From 38-11 sp964539975 (GTDB taxonomy: Bacteria > Bacillota > Clostridia > Tissierellales > Dethiosulfatibacteraceae): DNA of 64,000 bases. Below, piece after piece: positions 33,155 through 42,873 of the stretch. Under the pieces are notes generated by a model that was not told where the DNA came from, did no database searches, and saw only the letters and a list, made by a program, of their open reading frames with translations. The stretch spans positions 1-64,000 of the forward strand of contig CAZIKK010000004.1 in assembly GCA_964539975.1 (NCBI GenBank), written 5' to 3'. The position numbers were made by a program, and so were the translations under genes. Each line of letters begins with the position of its first letter. Within the stretch, counting starts at the first letter, position 1.

Positions 33155-34927
33155 CTACTTATCTAATTTGATGCCAAGTTCTTTTAACTGGTTCTCATCC
33201 ACAAGGGTTGGAGCCCCTGACAACAAGCAAGTAGCGCTTTGTGTTTTTGGAAATGGAATGACATCTCGAATGTTGGTCATGCCTGTTAGAGTCATGACCA
33301 GTCTGTCTAAGCCATAAGCGATGCCACCATGTGGTGGGACCCCATATCGAAAGGCATTAATCAAGAATCCAAACTTGGCTTCTACTTCTTCTTCAGTCAA
33401 TCCCAACGCTTTAAACATGGTTTGTTGCAAAGCACGATCTGTAATACGAATGCTGCCACCTCCTATTTCATCACCATTGATGACGATGTCATACGCTTTT
33501 GCACGAACGGATTCCGGATCCGACAACAGTTTATCTACATCTTCATCTACAGGTGAGGTAAAAGGGTGATGTTTTGCCACTAGTCGGTCATCTTCTTCAT
33601 CGTATTCAAACAAGGGGAAGTCAGTGATCCAGACCATTTCATAAAGTGTTTTATCAATCTCGTCAAAATCTGTGGCTATTTTTTTTCTTAAGGCGCCAAG
33701 GCCATTATTAACCACCGATTGTTTGTCGGCAATGACCAATAATAAATCTCCTACTTCCATTTGTGTGGACTGAACGATTTGATTCTGCTCTGATTCACTG
33801 AGAAATTTGGCAATGGGTGAATTCAAACCGTCATTTGTCATTTTGATCCAGGCCAACCCCTTCGCATCGTAGGTTTTGACAAAGCTTTCCAATTTAGATA
33901 AGGCTTTTCTAGAAATCGATTCTTCTTTTCCTTTCAATAGAATCCCTTTGACACTTTTACCAGGTGAGGTGTTTGACTTAAACGCGTTAAAGGCGGATTC
34001 TTTGAAAATGGCTGTCAAATCTATGAATTCGTAACCAAAACGCAAATCCGGCTTGTCTGAACCGTATCGATTCATGGCTTCGTCGTAGGTCATGCGTTTA
34101 ATTGGCAATGTGATGTCGATATTTTTGACTTCTTTGAACACTCGTTGGATCAACTTTTCATTCAAAGCAATCACGTCTTCAATGTCCACAAAAGAAAGCT
34201 CCATGTCCAACTGGGTAAATTCTGGTTGGCGATTGGCTCTTAAGTCTTCGTCTCGAAAGCATTTCACAATTTGATAATAGCGATCATACCCGGCTACCAT
34301 CAATAGTTGCTTGAATATTTGAGGTGATTGAGGCAATGCGTAGAAACTGCCTTTATTCACACGACTTGGCACTAGGTAGTCTCGCGCGCCTTCTGGAGTG
34401 GGTTTGTTAAGAACAGGCGTTTCTATTTCCATAAAGCCGTTTTCGTTCATGAATTGGCGTATCACTTGTGATGTTTGCGCTCTAACGGCCAGATTTTGTT
34501 GCATGAATGGTTTTCTTAAGTCTAGAAATCTATTCTTTAAACGCATCACTTCTGAAGCGTCGTCTTCATCTTTAATGTAAATGGGCGGGGTTTCAGATTC
34601 ACTGAGGATTTTGATGAAACTGCTTTCAATCTCGATGTCGCCTGTTGCCATTTCTTTATTCTTAGACTCACGTTCTCTTATTTTTCCTGTAATGGACACG
34701 ACATATTCGCCTTTTACTTGGGAAGCTTTTTCAAAATTTGTTGGGTCTTTGGTCTCATCAAATACAGCTTGGACAATCCCTGAAATGTCGCGCACATCAA
34801 TGAACACCAAGCTGCCTAAATTTCTTTTTTTCTGTACCCAACCCATAACGGTTACTTCTTCGTGGTTGTTGGATAGATTTAAAACGCCACACTTATGCGT
34901 TCTTCTGCTATTTCCTAATTTTTCCAT
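33155..34927 (-). CDS. aspS: Aspartyl-tRNA synthetase (bacterial type)
   Basis: This 590-residue class IIb synthetase has an N-terminal OB anticodon domain (about 15-105), the motif 2 FRDEDLRANRQPEFTQLDME near 218, a GAD insertion (about 285-425) and motif 3 GIAYGLDRLVMTLTG near 540. The length suits the bacterial AspRS. Whether it discriminates tRNA-Asp from tRNA-Asn is not evident by eye. It is preceded by a gap of 15 bp to hemZ and followed by tcdA. Confidence 0.96.
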   Translation of the reverse strand: MEKLGNSRRTHKCGVLNLSNNHEEVTVMGWVQKKRNLGSLVFIDVRDISGIVQAVFDETKDPTNFEKASQVKGEYVVSITGKIRERESKNKEMATGDIEIESSFIKILSESETPPIYIKDEDDASEVMRLKNRFLDLRKPFMQQNLAVRAQTSQVIRQFMNENGFMEIETPVLNKPTPEGARDYLVPSRVNKGSFYALPQSPQIFKQLLMVAGYDRYYQIVKCFRDEDLRANRQPEFTQLDMELSFVDIEDVIALNEKLIQRVFKEVKNIDITLPIKRMTYDEAMNRYGSDKPDLRFGYEFIDLTAIFKESAFNAFKSNTSPGKSVKGILLKGKEESISRKALSKLESFVKTYDAKGLAWIKMTNDGLNSPIAKFLSESEQNQIVQSTQMEVGDLLLVIADKQSVVNNGLGALRKKIATDFDEIDKTLYEMVWITDFPLFEYDEEDDRLVAKHHPFTSPVDEDVDKLLSDPESVRAKAYDIVINGDEIGGGSIRITDRALQQTMFKALGLTEEEVEAKFGFLINAFRYGVPPHGGIAYGLDRLVMTLTGMTNIRDVIPFPKTQSATCLLSGAPTLVDENQLKELGIKLDK

Positions 34928-34942
34928 GTTTCCTCCTAGAAA

Positions 34943-36421
34943 TCACAAAGGGTCGTAACCCAGTGATGTATTTAATGCTGATTCAATTTTTGCATGATTC
35001 TGCTTTAATTTGACGGCATAGGTTGAAATGTCTTTATTGTTTGGGATCCGTGTAAGGGTGTCTTCATACTTATTGATTATTTTTGTCACACCACCGGCAC
35101 CAAAACCAAGGATAGTTTGCTCTTCTTCAATGATATTAATGTTATAAAGACTTTCATTGCCGGGTGTGCTCAAACCATAATTATCCATGTTTCCCACAAT
35201 GTTTTTTTGCCGATAAAGATAGTAAGGCTCCATCTCTAAGGCTTGTAGCTCAATTTGATAGGCTTGATTCATATCACTGAGAGTTTCGAAATCAAGTTGG
35301 TTTACATAATGTTTATCGTAGAGAGTGGATCCCTTCTTAATCGCTAAGCTATGTACGGTTACATTTTCAGGCCTAAGTTGTTTTATGACATTAAGATTTT
35401 TATTGACATGGGTCGTGTTTTCTCCAGGAAGACCATTTATAAAATCCATATTAATGTTGTTAAAACCGGCTCTTCTTGCCCGTTCAAAGGCGATAAAGAT
35501 GTCTTTTGAGCGGTGGTTTCTTCCTATCTTCTGAAGAGTGTCATCATCCATCGTTTGAGGATTAATGCTGATTCTATTGGCTCCATATCTCTTCATAATG
35601 GCTAGTTTTTCAGACGTAATGGTATCTGGTCTACCCGCTTCGACGGTGAATTCAGTGTCACCAGGATTAGAAACATTCGACAACTCTTTCATCAGTTTTT
35701 CTAACTGGTTAGCACTTAGGATGGTTGGGGTACCTCCTCCGATGTAAATCGATCTAATATTCAAGTGGTTCCGTCTTGATATATCAATGCCCCATTTGAT
35801 ATCTTCTAGTAAATATTCCAAATAGGTTTCCAGCTCTTGACTATTATTGCATACTTTGGATAAGAAAGTACAATAATGGCATCTTGATGGACAGTAGGGT
35901 ATGCTAATGTAGAAGCTGATGCTTTTAGGATCATTTATCAACCGATCTTCTGTAATTTGAGCAATTTTAGCCAGGTTTTGGAAAGTTTTTTTCTCCATGG
36001 CATAGGTTGAGGTTAGAATTTCTTCCAATTGAATAATGCCATATTTCAAAAGATTCTTCCTGACTAATTTCACTGGTCTTGTCCCCGTTAAAATCCCATA
36101 AGGTGAGGTCTTTTCATATAATCGACTTAGTAAATGATAAAGCGCATGACGTATCATGATTTTTGTCTGCTGATGAGGATCCTCATGGAGATAGGATAAG
36201 TCATCCAAATGGACACAACTTTTTATCACTACCTTATGATTCTTAATCAACAGGGCGATTGCTTGATCATTTTGATAGATTATTTGTATGGTGTCTGTGC
36301 CTGTTTCTCGATAAGTGTTTTCAAATGTCACAGACACTGTATGGTCGAAAATGCGAATGGTGTGATAAAGGTCCAATGACAATCCAGTTAAGTCGGTCTG
36401 GATGATCAAGTTATTTTTCAT
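34943..36421 (-). CDS. hemZ: HemZ-type radical SAM protein (coproporphyrinogen dehydrogenase-like)
   Basis: This 492-residue radical SAM protein has the cluster motif CPSRCHYCTF near 180, IGGGTPTILSANQLEKLM near 225 and NMDFINGLPGE near 325. It also carries a long N-terminal region (about 1-165) typical of clostridial HemZ. HemZ is annotated as an oxygen-independent coproporphyrinogen III dehydrogenase. No other haem gene is seen here, and a HemW-like role is an alternative. It overlaps the MBL gene by 4 nt and is next to aspS, the usual clostridial context. Confidence 0.85.
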   Translation of the reverse strand: MKNNLIIQTDLTGLSLDLYHTIRIFDHTVSVTFENTYRETGTDTIQIIYQNDQAIALLIKNHKVVIKSCVHLDDLSYLHEDPHQQTKIMIRHALYHLLSRLYEKTSPYGILTGTRPVKLVRKNLLKYGIIQLEEILTSTYAMEKKTFQNLAKIAQITEDRLINDPKSISFYISIPYCPSRCHYCTFLSKVCNNSQELETYLEYLLEDIKWGIDISRRNHLNIRSIYIGGGTPTILSANQLEKLMKELSNVSNPGDTEFTVEAGRPDTITSEKLAIMKRYGANRISINPQTMDDDTLQKIGRNHRSKDIFIAFERARRAGFNNINMDFINGLPGENTTHVNKNLNVIKQLRPENVTVHSLAIKKGSTLYDKHYVNQLDFETLSDMNQAYQIELQALEMEPYYLYRQKNIVGNMDNYGLSTPGNESLYNINIIEEEQTILGFGAGGVTKIINKYEDTLTRIPNNKDISTYAVKLKQNHAKIESALNTSLGYDPL

Positions 36422-37038
36422 TTCAAAAATGGGTTATGCTTCTTCTCCCATCCAATGGTAGAAGGTGAATTATGGCCTGGGTACACTTTGGTATCGTCTG
36501 GATAGGTTAATAATTTTGTTTTAATAGCGTGAATCAATTGTTCAAAAGAACCTCCAGGAAAATCTGTTCTGCCAATGCTACCTTGAAACAAGGTATCCCC
36601 TGTGAACAGCGCATTTTCACAATAGATGCTCACACCTCCTGGTGTATGCCCCGGTGTGTGTAGGATATGATAGGTCAAGGTGTCTACAGCGATTTCATCC
36701 TCTTCTTTAAGCAGATGATCCGGAGAGAATTCGATGCTTTTTCCAAACATGAATTTCGTCATATTTTTACTCCCTTCTTCGACCATAGGCTGATCCAGAG
36801 CATGAAGGTAAATGGGAACATCGTATTTAGATTTGAGTTCGACTACACCACCTATATGATCCCCATGGCCATGAGTCAAGACAATCCCTATAGGCTTGTA
36901 TTGTTGCTTTTCAATATGGGAAATGATCTGATTGGCATTGGCACCCGGGTCAATGATTAAGACCTCTTTTGTTTGATTGCTGCCAGTAATGTAGCAATTT
37001 ACCATATAACTTCCAACTAAAATTGTATCTAATATCAT
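36418..37038 (-). CDS. MBL-fold metallohydrolase (glyoxalase II-like)
   Basis: This 206-residue hydrolase has the metal motif LTHGHGDHIGG near 58, HTPGHTPGGV near 130 and FTGDTLFQGSIGRTDFPGG near 150, ending with VYPGHNSPSTIGWEKKHNPF. This is the YcbL/GloB-like small hydrolase group, which may cleave glutathione- or bacillithiol-like thioesters. The substrate is unknown. The ATG at 37038 follows AGGAGG by 6 nt. It is part of the dtd-MBL-hemZ run. Confidence 0.9.
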   Translation of the reverse strand: MILDTILVGSYMVNCYITGSNQTKEVLIIDPGANANQIISHIEKQQYKPIGIVLTHGHGDHIGGVVELKSKYDVPIYLHALDQPMVEEGSKNMTKFMFGKSIEFSPDHLLKEEDEIAVDTLTYHILHTPGHTPGGVSIYCENALFTGDTLFQGSIGRTDFPGGSFEQLIHAIKTKLLTYPDDTKVYPGHNSPSTIGWEKKHNPFLK

Positions 37039-37048
37039 TATAATCCTC

Positions 37049-37498
37049 CTAAAATAATCGTGTGCTATCAAGTAATATTGTCACGGGGCCATCGTTAACC
37101 AAAGACACCGCCATTTCTGCCGCAAATTGGCCGGATGACACAGATACACCTTGCTCTTTCAAGCTTGAAATGTATTTTTGATACCATGCATCCGCTTGAC
37201 TAGGTTCAGCAGCCTTGATGAAGCTAGGGCGTCTGCCTTTTCTAGCATCTCCTTGTAAAGTAAATTGAGAAACAACCAATACTTCTCCTTGAATCTCTTT
37301 GACACTTAAATTCATCTTTTGATGATCGTCTTGAAAGATCCTCAAGTTCAAGGTTTTATCGACCAGATACTGAACATCTTTTTCTGTGTCTTCCTGACTG
37401 ACTCCTAAAAAGACCAGCAAGCCATTTCCGATCTCTCCAATGATGGTATCGTCTACGCTAACGCTGGCTTTTGAGACCCTTTGTACAACTGCTCGCAT
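37049..37498 (-). CDS. dtd: D-aminoacyl-tRNA deacylase
   Basis: This 149-residue enzyme removes D-amino acids (and glycine mischarged on tRNA-Ala) from tRNA. The catalytic motifs SQFTLQGD (near 77) and NDGPVTILLDS (near 136) are both intact. The N terminus MRAVVQRVSKASVSV is classical. It follows rel by 12 bp, the common Firmicute order. Confidence 0.96.
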   Translation of the reverse strand: MRAVVQRVSKASVSVDDTIIGEIGNGLLVFLGVSQEDTEKDVQYLVDKTLNLRIFQDDHQKMNLSVKEIQGEVLVVSQFTLQGDARKGRRPSFIKAAEPSQADAWYQKYISSLKEQGVSVSSGQFAAEMAVSLVNDGPVTILLDSTRLF

Positions 37499-37510
37499 GC
37501 TGCCTCCTTG

Positions 37511-39676
37511 CTATTTTTTGTATCGATAAACATCTATCACACCATCTACTTTTTTGAACCCTTTGATTAAGGCATCCAAATCTTTTGAAGCTTTGATTTC
37601 AAAAGTCATATTCATGATGGCGATACGGTCTTTGTTAACCCGTAGGTTTAGATTGATGGCGTTTAGCTTCAAGCTTGAATAGATGTTGGTGATCTCTTGA
37701 AGCAGACCCGGGCGATCAACAGATTCAATCTGAATCTCTGCTGTGTAGGTCATCTTTTCACTGTTTGCCCATTCAACCTCAATTAATCGGGCTTCCTCAT
37801 CACCACTCTTGATATTGGTGCAATCTGCCCGGTGAACAGATACGCCTCTGCCCCTTGTGATGTAACCCACAATGTCATCTCCTGGTACAGGTGTGCAACA
37901 TTTTGAGAAACGGACCTTTATATTATCTAGTCCTTTTATGATGACGCCTGATGTGGGTGTGGCTCTAGGTTTTGATAAAGGCGATTGTTGCTGCGGTTTG
38001 TCTTTGAACCGCTCTTCATATTGATCTTTGTAGATCGTTTTGAATTTCCCGATGAGTTTGGTGACCACCTGCAGTTCGGTAATAGTTCCATGTCCAACAG
38101 AAGCAAATAAGTTTTCTGTTGTCTTGAAGTTCATTTTCTTTACAATGTCTTGAATCCAGTCCTCTTTAAACAATTCTTGAACTTTGAACCCTTGCCGTTT
38201 GATCTCTCGCTCGATGGCCTCTTTGCCTTTGTCTATATTGGTGTCACGCTCTTTGTCTTTGAAAAACTTTCGAATTTTACTTTTGGCTTGGCTGCTTTTG
38301 ACAATTTTCAACCAATCACGACTTGGGCCATTGCTACTTGATGAGGTGATGATTTCTATTTGATTGCCATTTTTCAGCTTATAATCCAATGGTACGATTC
38401 GCCCATTGACTTTTGCACCAATACATCGATTGCCGACACCTGAATGGACTCGATAAGCAAAATCAATAGGAGTTGAACCGGCTGGAAGGTTAAACACATC
38501 TCCTTTTGGGGTAAAAACAAAAACCTCATCCGTATAAAGGTCTATTTTTAGAGCTTCCATGAATTCTTTCGGATCATTGGTGTCTTGTTGCCAATCAAGC
38601 ATGTGTCGCAACCAGTTAAGTTTATCTTCAAAATTGTCTTCGTGAACGCCTTCTTTGTATTTCCAGTGAGCGGCGATACCGTATTCAGCTGTTTTATGCA
38701 TTTCAAAGGTTCTTATCTGTATTTCAAAGGGTTCCCCATTGTTTCCGATCACCGTGGTGTGCAAAGATTGGTACATATTGGGTTTTGGCATGGCAATATA
38801 GTCTTTGAATCGACCGGGCATAGGTTTCCAAAGCGTATGGGCAATGCCTAGGACACCATAGCAGTCTTTGACTGAATGGACTAATACCCTAATCGCAGTG
38901 ACATCGTATATTTCTTCAAACGTTTTGTTTTTATGATACATTTTTTTGTAGATGCTATAGATGCTTTTAGGACGACCACTGATATCAAATTCTATTTCAG
39001 CTTCTTTCAATTTTTCTTCTAAAGTATCTATTATGCTTTGAATGTATTCTTCTCTGACTTTTCGCTTTTCTTTAACTTTTTCTGTGATGTCTTTGAAACC
39101 GTCTGGATTAATGTATTTGAGTGATAAATCTTCCAGTTCCCATTTGATGGAGGCCATACCAAGACGATTGGCGATAGGCGCATATATTTCCAATGTTTCT
39201 ACCGCTTTTTCCTTTTGTTTTTCAAGAGGCATATATTGAAGTGTTCGGATATTGTGCAGTCTGTCAGCCAATTTGATAATAATGACTCTAATATCTTTAG
39301 ACATGGCAATCACCATTTTTCGGAGACTTTCTGCCTGTCTTTCTTCTTTAGACTTGTACTTTACTTTGCTAAGTTTGGTGACCCCATCAACCAAATTAGC
39401 GATTTCCTCACTGAAAGCGCTCTTAATATCATCATAGGTCGCTTCTGTATCTTCTACCACGTCGTGCAAAAGTCCGGCTGCAATGGTATCCACATCCATG
39501 TTCAACTCTGCTAGAATCAACGCCACGTTAAAAGGATGAGTGAAATAAGCCTCTCCTGAAAATCTGAGGGCTGCTTCCCCATGATGGCTTTCTGCATATT
39601 TGTATGCCTTTTCTATGATGGCTGTGTCCGCCATTGGATTATAGATCAAAATATCACTGATCAGTTTTTCTAACAA
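37511..39676 (-). CDS. rel: Bifunctional (p)ppGpp synthetase/hydrolase Rel
   Basis: This protein of about 721 residues has an HD hydrolase (LLHDVVEDTEATYDDI near 60), a synthetase domain (IRVLVHSVKDCYGVLGIAH, then QIRTFEMHKTAEYGIAAHWK), a TGS domain (VFVFTPKGDVFNLPAGSTPI) and a C-terminal ACT domain (ESVDRPGLLQEITNIYSSLK). It controls the stringent response at the ribosome. I chose TTG at 39676, since GGTGGTG lies 5 nt upstream and the protein then begins LEKLI as family members do; TTG at 39715 has no proper site. It lies between apt and dtd. Confidence 0.95.
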   Translation of the reverse strand: MLEKLISDILIYNPMADTAIIEKAYKYAESHHGEAALRFSGEAYFTHPFNVALILAELNMDVDTIAAGLLHDVVEDTEATYDDIKSAFSEEIANLVDGVTKLSKVKYKSKEERQAESLRKMVIAMSKDIRVIIIKLADRLHNIRTLQYMPLEKQKEKAVETLEIYAPIANRLGMASIKWELEDLSLKYINPDGFKDITEKVKEKRKVREEYIQSIIDTLEEKLKEAEIEFDISGRPKSIYSIYKKMYHKNKTFEEIYDVTAIRVLVHSVKDCYGVLGIAHTLWKPMPGRFKDYIAMPKPNMYQSLHTTVIGNNGEPFEIQIRTFEMHKTAEYGIAAHWKYKEGVHEDNFEDKLNWLRHMLDWQQDTNDPKEFMEALKIDLYTDEVFVFTPKGDVFNLPAGSTPIDFAYRVHSGVGNRCIGAKVNGRIVPLDYKLKNGNQIEIITSSSSNGPSRDWLKIVKSSQAKSKIRKFFKDKERDTNIDKGKEAIEREIKRQGFKVQELFKEDWIQDIVKKMNFKTTENLFASVGHGTITELQVVTKLIGKFKTIYKDQYEERFKDKPQQQSPLSKPRATPTSGVIIKGLDNIKVRFSKCCTPVPGDDIVGYITRGRGVSVHRADCTNIKSGDEEARLIEVEWANSEKMTYTAEIQIESVDRPGLLQEITNIYSSLKLNAINLNLRVNKDRIAIMNMTFEIKASKDLDALIKGFKKVDGVIDVYRYKK

Positions 39677-39718
39677 ATTATCACCACCGGTATGATTAAA
39701 GGCTGGAATCTCCAACCT

Positions 39719-40231
39719 TTAATATTTTACTATAGATTTGACGTTGTAAGCTTCTATTTTCTTTCTACCTTGAAGCTCTTCTAGCTCAATGAAAAATCCG
39801 ATGCCTACCACTTCACCACCTAGGCTTTCAATAAGCTGAGCTGTCGCGCTGACGGTTCCTCCAGTAGCGAGTAGATCATCAATAATGAGCACTCTCATTC
39901 CTTTCTCAATGGCATCCCTGTGTATTTCAAGGGCATCTTTCCCATACTCCAAGTCATATTCAAAACGTACGGTTTCGGACGGGAGTTTTCCAGGTTTTCT
40001 AACAGGCACAAATCCTGCTCCAATATTAAAGGCTACAGGGGTTCCAAAAATAAACCCTCGTGACTCCGGCCCAACCACAATGTCAACTTGGGCCTCTTTA
40101 AAGAGATCTGTTAATTGATTGATGACTTCGTTTAAATAATCAGGGTTTTTCAAGACAGTGGTGATATCTTTAAAACTGACGCCAGGCTCTGGAAAGTCTT
40201 CTATGACTCGTATTTTTTCTTTTAGGTCCAT
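39719..40231 (-). CDS. apt: Adenine phosphoribosyltransferase
   Basis: This 170-residue enzyme makes AMP from adenine and PRPP. The PRPP motif is VLIIDDLLATGGTVSATAQL near 115, and VVGPESRGFIFG lies near 55. The start IRVIEDFPEPGVSFKDITT matches the family. It lies between recJ and rel, a conserved arrangement. Confidence 0.96.
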   Translation of the reverse strand: MDLKEKIRVIEDFPEPGVSFKDITTVLKNPDYLNEVINQLTDLFKEAQVDIVVGPESRGFIFGTPVAFNIGAGFVPVRKPGKLPSETVRFEYDLEYGKDALEIHRDAIEKGMRVLIIDDLLATGGTVSATAQLIESLGGEVVGIGFFIELEELQGRKKIEAYNVKSIVKY

Positions 40232-40243
40232 CTTTTTTGCCTC

Positions 40244-42316
40244 CTAGAATAGATACTTAATATATAAGAAGTTATTTCTATATTTATATTGTAATTGTTG
40301 CTGTGCTTCTAAATGAATGACTGTGTATAGGATCATTTCTTCATTAATGCTTATATTATATATTTTGTTGATGTAGTTCACAAGTTTTAAAATCTCGAAT
40401 TTGAAGATTTTGCTCTTATGCTGACACAGCTCTTTCGAAATAATTTCAAGTTGTTGTTCTGTAGGTATCCAATTGGATTGGGCAAAGTCTATTAGCTTTT
40501 CATTTGGACTAAGAACATCATTCTCAAAAATTAAAGGGTGCTTTTGTTTGTACTCAGAGGCTACTCGACTTGACAGCTTTCGCTCATAAATTTTTATCAA
40601 GAATTGTCTTTTTAGATCGACAAAATAGGATCCTGTCATATCCATAACGTTGAACTGTAAAGTCGTGCTCCCGTTATAATGGTTGACCTCGAATTGTCCA
40701 ACCAATGGGTTTTTCCGGGTAAATTCTTTCTTGTCTTCCGGTGTGATGTTAAATTTGATCAAATCAAATCGTGATGCCCCCAACAATAATGATGCCTTTA
40801 GATGGTTTTCTTGAGCACCGATGTATTTATGATGTATGATATCGTATCCGCTGATCAAGTAAATAGGTTTCTCGTTTTTCAAGCCAAAAGGCTCCATTAC
40901 ATCATTGATTCGTATCACTGTGTCTAAATCAATGTGGCAAGTGGCATCTAAATGATCGTCTACTAGCACTTCTTTAACAAAATCTTCGTCATTGAATGTT
41001 TGATGACAATAAGCCAATAACTCATCTTTGAACCGTTGAAAATTCTTTTCTTCTATGGTCAGTCCCACCGCTTGAGGATGTCCTCCTGACTTTACTGTCA
41101 GGTATTCAACCTGTTGGATGGCTTCGTACAAATTGAATCCCGGGATACTTCGGCCAGAACCTTTGTAGTGTTTACCAGACTTTGAGAAAACAAGGGATGG
41201 CTTATGATACTTTTCGGTAATTCGGGAGCTTACAATTCCAATCACTCCTTCATGCCATTGATCACCTTGGACTATTAACATTTTGTTCGATCGTTGGTTT
41301 TGTATCTTTACTTCTGCTTGCATAAAAATATTCTTTTCTATCTCTTTGCGTTGATGATTAAAATCCGTTAATTCCACCGATAATTGAGAAGCATCCAGTA
41401 TGTCGTCTGATACCAGTAGTGCCAACGCAATATCAGCTGTTTCCATTCTACCTGCAGCGTTTAGCTTGGGGGCCAAATTATAAGCTAAGGTATCTGAAGT
41501 AATGGTTCCCAAATCGACATTTGACAAAGCTAACAATTGTTGGATGCCTGGCAGTGGATTGTTATTGATTTCATTTAATCCATTTTTGACGATAATCCGG
41601 TTGGTATCGATTAACGGGACTATATCTGCTACCGTACCAATGGCAGCTAGTTGGATAAATGAAGATAAATCCAAGGATAGTCCTTCCCATTCAATCATCC
41701 CTCTCACAAAATTGAATGCTAAGCCGGCACCACATAAATGTCTGAATCGTGACCCTTCTTCACTCACATGTGGATTGACAATCACATTTGCCAACGGTAA
41801 GGTCCCACTTTCTTTATGGTGGTCGATGACAATAACCTCCAACCCTGAATCTACAGCAAATTGAATTTCATCGTAATTGGAAATGCCACAGTCTAACGTG
41901 ACTAAAACATGAGCCCCACTCGCGATGATATTGTCGATGGCATCATGATTCAAGCCATATCCATCGGATTCCCTGTTAGGAAGATGGTAATCATAATCTG
42001 CTTGAATTGCTTTTAAAATAAGAACAAGCTGAGCAGTGGAGGTTACACCGTCAGCATCGTAATCACCATATAAAAATACTTTTTTGCCGGCTTTGACTGA
42101 TTCCCCAACCAGCTTTACCGCTTCATACATGCCTTGAATATCAAAGGGATGGTTGAGAAAAGACAAATCTGTATTTAGATAATTGCGTACTTGTTCTTTT
42201 TTTATGACGTTTCTATTTTGGAGAAGTTTGGCGATTGAACGGTCAATTCCAAAATCATGGGTCAACTGATCTGATATTGCTGGATCCCACTGTTTGACTT
42301 GATATCGTCTTTTCAA
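40244..42316 (-). CDS. recJ: Single-stranded-DNA-specific exonuclease RecJ
   Basis: This 690-residue nuclease has the DHH motifs YGDYDADGVTSTAQ near 82, LVTLDCGISNY and VIVIDHHKESG near 162, and the DHHA1 motif VKSGGHPQAVGLT near 395. An OB-type domain follows (about 440-540). The last 120 residues are a less conserved tail rich in basic and aromatic residues. It resects 5' ends in recombination and repair. It overlaps the LapA-like gene by 4 nt. Confidence 0.94.
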   Translation of the reverse strand: MKRRYQVKQWDPAISDQLTHDFGIDRSIAKLLQNRNVIKKEQVRNYLNTDLSFLNHPFDIQGMYEAVKLVGESVKAGKKVFLYGDYDADGVTSTAQLVLILKAIQADYDYHLPNRESDGYGLNHDAIDNIIASGAHVLVTLDCGISNYDEIQFAVDSGLEVIVIDHHKESGTLPLANVIVNPHVSEEGSRFRHLCGAGLAFNFVRGMIEWEGLSLDLSSFIQLAAIGTVADIVPLIDTNRIIVKNGLNEINNNPLPGIQQLLALSNVDLGTITSDTLAYNLAPKLNAAGRMETADIALALLVSDDILDASQLSVELTDFNHQRKEIEKNIFMQAEVKIQNQRSNKMLIVQGDQWHEGVIGIVSSRITEKYHKPSLVFSKSGKHYKGSGRSIPGFNLYEAIQQVEYLTVKSGGHPQAVGLTIEEKNFQRFKDELLAYCHQTFNDEDFVKEVLVDDHLDATCHIDLDTVIRINDVMEPFGLKNEKPIYLISGYDIIHHKYIGAQENHLKASLLLGASRFDLIKFNITPEDKKEFTRKNPLVGQFEVNHYNGSTTLQFNVMDMTGSYFVDLKRQFLIKIYERKLSSRVASEYKQKHPLIFENDVLSPNEKLIDFAQSNWIPTEQQLEIISKELCQHKSKIFKFEILKLVNYINKIYNISINEEMILYTVIHLEAQQQLQYKYRNNFLYIKYLF

Positions 42317-42813
42317 TCTGTGGACTCCGCTTCTGTCTCGGGTAGCGTCTCTTTTGGTTCAGCTGGTTCATCCTCTTCTTTTGGAGACTCAACCTCCACA
42401 ACTGGTTCTTTGATCTGATCTTGAGTGGATACGATTTTTATTTGTTGTTTAAGATCCCCTAAGTTTCTTTCTGTTGTGTCCAGTTCTAACTTTAAGTCAG
42501 CATTGATACTTTGAAGGGAGGTGTTTTCCTCAGATGTTTGGTCAAGTTGTGTTTTTAAACGATTCTGTTCGTCTTCCAAAACTTTGACACGTTTATTCAA
42601 AGATTTGATTTCACGCAATCGCTTAACCTTTCCAAACGTGCTTAAAACAACGGCAACCAGCGCACCAAGACCAACAGAGGCTAGAATTACAAGTGCTTGA
42701 GACATTTCTGTCTTGAGAAAGAATAGGTCAATTGAAACCGTCTCTCCGTTTTGAATTGCAAAAATAGCGATAAATATGGAAACTATCAATAATAGAATAA
42801 AACTAACTTGCAT
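42313..42813 (-). CDS. LapA-domain membrane protein with coiled coil and acidic tail
   Basis: This 166-residue protein has two N-terminal membrane helices (about 3-20 and 38-60; FAIQNGETVSIDLFFLKTEM lies between them) as in the LapA/DUF1049 family. A coiled coil (about 68-125; RVKVLEDEQNRLKTQLDQTS) and an acidic Pro/Glu-rich tail (PKEEDEPAEPKETLPETEAE) follow. It should be anchored with a cytosolic coiled coil. The role in Clostridia is unknown; E. coli LapA/LapB act in LPS control, which does not apply here. It is coupled to recJ. Confidence 0.8.
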   Translation of the reverse strand: MQVSFILLLIVSIFIAIFAIQNGETVSIDLFFLKTEMSQALVILASVGLGALVAVVLSTFGKVKRLREIKSLNKRVKVLEDEQNRLKTQLDQTSEENTSLQSINADLKLELDTTERNLGDLKQQIKIVSTQDQIKEPVVEVESPKEEDEPAEPKETLPETEAESTD

Positions 42814-42837
42814 ATTGAACCTCCTGTCTTTTTTTAC

Positions 42838-42866
42838 ATTATACTACAGATGCTTTTTCTTTGATA
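42838..42866 (-). promoter_or_regulatory. Possible promoter of the lapA-recJ-apt-rel run
   Basis: A good -10 TATAAT (42843-42838) lies 25 bp before the LapA-like start, between AGGAGG and secF. The matching -35 at 17 nt (TATCAA) is poor. Confidence 0.35.
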
Positions 42867-42873
42867 GAGCAAA